From Engraulis encrasicolus (taxonomy: Eukaryota > Chordata > Actinopteri > Clupeiformes > Engraulidae): a stretch of DNA of 64,000 nt. The translations under genes and the position numbers were made by a program. Below are positions 58,401-64,000 of the stretch, piece by piece; the stretch's first letter is position 1; each line of letters starts with the position of its first letter. The DNA lies in contig NC_085867.1 in assembly GCF_034702125.1 (NCBI RefSeq), forward strand, positions 41,073,983-41,137,982, written 5' to 3'. The notes beneath the pieces are model-generated. The model had not been told where the DNA came from, did not search any database, and was given only the letters and a program-made list of their open reading frames with translations.

Positions 58401-59277
58401 TAAGCATGCACTGCATGCTGCTGGCAGAGGCAGCTGGGCAGCAAGCAACTGATTTGTTTCCCCCCTAACTAGAGTCCCCCAGGGGGCGTTAGCGAGCCCT
58501 TGGCCCTTGGTTGAAAAGGATACAGCTGAGAAGGAGTTGCTCATTTGCTAATGCAGGGGTATACGTCTATTTTTTAGTACCATGAGGGGTGTTGGCAGGA
58601 TTATGAGGTCAAGGGGGAGTTGGGAGGTTTATGAAGAGGTCAAGGGGGCGTTTGTATAAAAAAAAAGGTTGAGAACCACTCACCTAGATGATAAAGGGAC
58701 CTCAGAAGGTTGACAATCTTGACTACAGAGAACTTAATGCAAATGCATGCAGTGTAGGCTATTTTCACAGCATTATATTGTCCGTTTTTTATATAGGACC
58801 CCAGCTTCAATGACAATGTTCTGAATCACCTCTTCATGCAAGATCCCATCAACGAATGACAATTTTATTGAATGTCAAAAGTGCCCTTGAGTAATCCTCT
58901 TAAGTTATAGAATGTTGACCATGATGCTGGCAGCATTGGTGTGGCTCAGGACAAAGTAATCTGAAAGAGAAGGAAAAGGTAGCCCCAATCAAAGGCAGAT
59001 GAAAATAAAACCATTTACATTTTTTTAAGTGAACTGAATGAATTCATTGACAATGCATAACAATAAAGAGCATTTAGCATCATTCAACCTACAGAATAGA
59101 CCAAAATGTATTCTAAACATTTGACTTATCAAAGTGTAGACACCTTTGACAATAATTATAGCCATTCCTACACCCATTCACTCTCTGGGTGAAGTGCTGT
59201 GCAGAAAACAAATAGCATCTTATTTGCTCAAATGAAGATTTGAACAAACAAACCGACACTGGAGAGCACGTGGAGAA

Positions 59278-59649
59278 AACATGGATCATACTTATATATT
59301 TTGGTTGTGTCCCTCCATCCAGACTTACTGGAAGGAGGTGACAGAAGTCATTGATAAGGTTCTGGGTTATAGTGTGGGTGTGATATTTCTTCTTCTGTAT
59401 TTAGGTAACATTCCTGAGGAATTATTAAATGGTTAAATTATTATGAAAAATGATGATGGCAGCAGGGGAAAAGGCAATCACCAAATATTGGCTTCAGAAA
59501 GATACACCTGCTGTGGGCACATTTGTTGGCATAGTAAAACATTTACATCTCATTGAGCAGATTACCTATATTCCTTATGGCTCCAAAAAGAGTTTGGAGA
59601 AAGTGGGAAAATGGTCCTTTTACATGAATGACATACCAACATACACGTA
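59278..59649 (+). pseudogene. Decayed L1/Tx1-type LINE, C-terminal end of reverse transcriptase ORF
   Basis: Frame from 59278 reads NMDHTYIFWLCPSIQTYWKE and onward to a TAA at 59434; a shifted frame from 59450 reads AITKYWLQKDTP, then GIVKHLHLIEQITY, ending at TAG near 59648. H..IFW.CP.IQ..W.EV and AITK.WL followed by an E..TY segment are the usual tail of L1-clade ORF2 proteins. Broken by stop and frameshift, with no upstream RT domain: a dead fragment. Confidence 0.62.
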
Positions 59650-60044
59650 GGTTAATCGGACATGTACTGATTGTGATGTGCATTTATTTCATGACCTCAA
59701 TACAAGTTTCTTTTTTAATTCTTACTTGTTTTTGCCCCATTTTTTCTCAACATTCTAATTGTAACAAAAATACCATAAATAACAAGTTGTTTTTTTTAAA
59801 TTAAGATTTGAAAGGAAAGCTGACTGATGCAGCGTTGACTGGCGCTGACTGTTGCAATGCTGAAAGTTGAAACATCAACACAAATAGTGCTTTGCTAATG
59901 AATGCCAGTTGATTGCAAACATTGAAAAAATAGAAAACAAAACCATTACACAACTGTAGGCCTACACACAGTGCATCAGTGCAAGTGCATGTCCTTCTTA
60001 ACCCCTTAGCACCGAGCCTATGTTAAAACTCTACTGTCACCGGG

Positions 60045-60336
60045 CAGTCATGGGTGAGCGGTTAGGGCGTCAGACTTGCATCCCAGAGGTTGCCGGTTCG
60101 ACTCCCACCCACCCAACCAGTGCTCTCCCCCATCCTCCTCCATGACTGAGGTACCCTGAGCATGGTACCGTCCCACAGCACTGCTCCCCATGGGGCGCCA
60201 CTGAGGGCTGCCCCCTTGGACGGGTGAGGCATAAATGCAATTTCGTTGTGTGCAGTGTGCAGTGTTCACTTGTGTGCTGTGGAGTGCTGTGTCACAATGA
60301 CAATGGGAGTTGGAGTTTCCCAATGGGCTTTCAATT
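60045..60336 (+). repeat. tRNA-derived SINE, family A (copy 3, intact promoter)
   Basis: A-box-like TGGGTGAGCGG at 60051-60061 and B box GGTTCGACTCC at 60095-60105, spaced as in tRNA genes, then a ~230-bp body. A 25-bp piece after the B box (the CCGCCAGG region of copy 2) is missing. Not a tRNA gene: no cloverleaf 3' half. Confidence 0.85.
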
Positions 60337-61050
60337 ATAATGGCTATGTCTTAGTATGTTCCTTAAGGCTCTCTGTAATGTCATAGCAATGTTGTTATGA
60401 TGTAGTTAAGTATTTTCAGCAAATAGTGAATAGGTCTGCCGGCGACCCCGTCTGCAGTAAGAGGCTTCGGTAGCCAAAAAAAATCAAAGCCAAGGGCTGA
60501 TGGATTTGCAGGGCTTGCTGTGTTCCTCTTAAACCCTCCAAGAGGCCCTCTGTTACCAAGGGAACTAAGAACCATGATACACCTATAGGCTATATCCTTT
60601 TACACTATAGCCTATGTGCGTAATGAAATTCAGTTCATTAAGCACACGTCTGCTGAAAACTGTTATTAGAACCAATTTATTGTAATTATTATCATTATGG
60701 ACAACTCACTTTAATTCTGAATAAAGCTTCATTCCGCTTTGAAACCGTGATGTAAACACTTCACAATTCCGAATTAAATGAAAGATCAACGTAAACTCGA
60801 CGGATACTTAATTCTGAATTAGAAATGTCATGTAAACGTAGCCATTGTATGTATGTACCGTATTGAGTGTCCAGTGTTTCCCACATACCAAGTATTGTGT
60901 GGTGCTATGGGCAAAAACATTGGGTGCAGTGCAAGTGTTAGGCGTGTGCCCCCATTGATATGCACTATGTGGGGCTGCCGATCAATTTGTGGTGCTCGGT
61001 TTTGATTTTGTGGTGATGCACCACAGAATGTTCTATGTATGGGAAACACT

Positions 61051-61249
<199 letters not shown>

Positions 61250-61336
61250 TGAGTGTTGCTCTCAGATGATTTTGTCCCAGGCCCAGCCCTGACTGCAGTG
61301 ATGGATTAATGAACTCAGTGAGGAGGCCCAGGACCT

Positions 61337-61431
61337 GCCTTGACTCTAACGGTAGGGCCTCTCTCTCCTCATTCACTTCCTGTCAACCTCTCCTACTGTC
61401 CTATAATCAATAAAATCAAAAAGACAAAAAA
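61337..61431 (+). repeat. Truncated family B SINE
   Basis: Retains CTAACGGTAGGGC, then jumps directly to the 3' body (CTCATTCACTTCCTGTC, CTGTCCTATAATC) and an AATAAAATC tail; the B box is deleted. Confidence 0.55.
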
Positions 61432-62621
61432 ACAGAGGAGGCTTAGGGTCATACTGAGGGCCCAGGGGCCATGTGCGATGGTGTCAAAGGGGGACCAAGC
61501 CATGAATCCAAATCACCACAAAACAATATTCAAAAGCAGCTCAAAACACTGACATTAATTGCATTTACACTGTAGGTGGTAGAGCCACAGACCACAGCTC
61601 CCATGATCCTATGCGTTTGAATACAATTCCCAGAGTTCCCATTTGCTTCCCTGCTGCATTCAAACCTGCTGCACAGATTTTTCCACACTCTGTTTCTAAC
61701 TTGCGTTGCAATGGTCTCACCAGACATAGTGTGCTGTACAGTATACGATAGGCCTCCGTGTTGTGTGTTTGTTTCTGAGAACGGCTCCAATGCCGTCAGA
61801 AGAGAGCCTACGTTAGCCACAACTCTCGTCTCCACTGTTGCGAGTACTGTGCCAACATAGGAGACCTCAAAGCCAGTGTTCTTGCTTTTTATGTGATGAT
61901 GTGATAGAATATGTTTTAGTATAGAATATGATGTGATATGATATGTTTTAGCCTAAAGATAATAAAGGCTTTTTAAATTCACTTCCTCTTTTTTCACTTG
62001 GAGTTGCCTGGATTATCCCCTTTTTGTTGAATTGGACTGACCCCCTTCATCCAAGAGCACCCAACATACTTAAAGAAGATACTGCGAATTTTTGAGCTAC
62101 CAGACATCTTGTGTTTTACATGTTTTAGTAGGCCTATGTACTGTATGTTTTAGTGTGATGTTGCTGCTCTAGTGTGTTCTTCCTGTAGTGGCAACAGCAG
62201 GATATGTATTGTCCATGTTTTGTGTGTTAATGTGTGTTTGTTTTGTCGCTCCATGCCCAGGGACCACTGATGCAAATTAGCTAACTCTGGCTGTAGAACT
62301 GTCTTGTACATGGCCCCTGTGAAACAAGCTAATAAACTAAACAAGGCTTGCTGCAGGTCAAGAGGACTTATTCACTGGGTGGGAACCAAGGTCAGCCACG
62401 TCCTTGAGTATAGTGTTGTGACTGCTGGCTGTTCGCATCGTGCAGGTGCTTCAGTGTCGTGCGCCACAACACTCCCACACCTGAATAATTCTGCATGTAT
62501 CCATGTATCCATGATTGCTGACGTAAGTAACACATCCAAAGTGATTTGAGATATATTCTAGTTGTTTGGATTATTTCAGGACTGCCACAAAATTCTTTGG
62601 AGAAGAGGGGAAAAAAGATTA

Positions 62622-62724
<103 letters not shown>

Positions 62725-62997
62725 GAATGTCCTCCAGTGACCTTGGAATGTTCATGTGGATTTCTTCAGCGGGGCGACAGACTTATTTGTCCCCTCTGTC
62801 GGCTTCCCTGCATGTTTATAACTCTTTTTGTGAATGTACTCTTTTTGAACCAACGGCATTGCACATTCATTCAAAGTCTATCTCTCTCTCGCTCTCTTTG
62901 TTTTTAGGGCAAATTATATGAAATACTAAAGTTTTTGGTTTGGATTCATAGGCTGTAAATGCATGTAGCTATTCACACCACAATTCATGCTCTTAAC

Positions 62998-63358
<361 letters not shown>

Positions 63359-63409
63359 AGCCATTTACCACAATATGACTCGTGTTGGTTAAATAATATA
63401 GGCCTAGTG

Positions 63410-64000
63410 TACAAACCCCAACTCCATAGAAGTTGGGACACAAGGTAAATTGTGAATAATAACAAAATACTACCAGTTTCAAAACTTCTGATTCTTACTG
63501 TAGATGGAGAACGGCACAAAGAAAACATATCAGCCATCAAAACTGACCAAAATTATTGTTTTGGGGGATATTCATGAATATGTAAAAACAACACGTCTCA
63601 AAAGAGTTGGGACGGGGACAATAAAAGGCAACAAATGTTGAGGAAGACTAAAAACAAAGCAAAAGACAACACTTAACAGTTAATTACATTAACCAATGAG
63701 ATGTTTTTATGTAAAAACAGTGTTTATTCCTATCTTGGACATGATTTCACCAGCTTAAATGGTGAGTGTATTCCTCATCATGTTTTGCAATGTTTTCCTC
63801 TCTGTAGTGCTTACAGCGTGACAGGTCTTGACCAAAAGCCCGGCATTTTATCACCTGCTGGTCCTTATGATGGAGTTAAACTGATAAAACATAGTAGAGA
63901 ATGCAATTTGTCCTTATTATGTGGCAGTAATTGAAGATATCCCCTCAAAATATAATGCATGCGTGGCTTTTTATGCTGTTTAAAACCCATTTATATCATT
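63410..64000. mobile_element. DNA-transposon-derived repeat running off the right edge
   Basis: Starts TACAAACCCCAACTCCATAG, then AAGTTGGGACAC, with AAAAGAGTTGGGACGGGG further in (63600). Such AGTTGGGAC words mark a widespread fish/vertebrate DNA repeat. Far end not in the window; a 77-codon open frame at 63701-63934 is not recognisable. Confidence 0.5.

Noticed and set aside
58128..58544. 138-codon minus-strand open frame
   Set aside because: No known domain, no splice context, composition like neighbouring repeat-derived DNA, and it is next to an old hAT fragment ending GGTTGAGAACCACT.
60045..60336. Possible tRNA genes at A/B-box pairs (also 33205, 49480, 50788)
   Set aside because: Boxes are followed by SINE bodies and tails, sequences occur in several copies, and no acceptor-stem pairing is present.

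Overview
The window is teleost-type nuclear DNA: small GT-AG exons in long introns, very dense (CA)n, (GA)n and compound microsatellites, tRNA-derived SINEs, and many short hAT- and piggyBac-like non-autonomous transposons. It carries one recognisable gene, on the minus strand: the 5' part of nedd4l, a C2-WW-HECT E3 ubiquitin ligase. Identity rests on the C2 sequence, three WW domains (the third cut by the last visible donor) and the NEDD4L hallmark linker containing RRPRSLSSP.

Layout, read right to left (gene sense): 64000-53100 is upstream DNA with no gene, made of SINEs, a decayed L1-type LINE tail, a piggyBac-like element, two short inverted-repeat elements with telomere-like cores, and CA/TG arrays. 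The C2 first coding exon is at 52583-52539. Exons 2-5 (49058-41544) give the first part of the C2 domain. Intron 5 (11.7 kb) holds a large alternative first coding exon at 36980-35814 (389 codons), joined in phase to exon 6. Exons 6-8 (29837-25651) finish the C2 domain; exons 9-15 (24530-6642) encode WW1, WW2, most of WW3 and the phospho-regulated linkers. The last visible exon stops at the second Trp of WW3; the rest of WW3, WW4 and the HECT domain lie beyond position 1. All 15 exons and the alternative exon keep one frame: 1569 nt (523 codons) for the C2 form, 2439 nt (813 codons) for the long form.

The two forms differ in targeting. The C2 form has a complete membrane-binding domain. The long form loses the first half of C2 and gains a low-complexity, Ser-rich extension with two PPxY motifs, which are themselves ligands of the class of WW domain this protein carries.

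The least expected signals are: (i) that PPxY-bearing alternative exon; (ii) two unrelated inverted-repeat elements, 1.1 kb apart, each enclosing a (CCCTAA)n-like core and flanked by short direct repeats, one nested in an older repeat; (iii) simple repeats that directly form the pyrimidine tract of three splice acceptors; (iv) several decayed intronic tandem arrays with 55-240 bp units. No annotation search was run; all family names come from reading the sequence.
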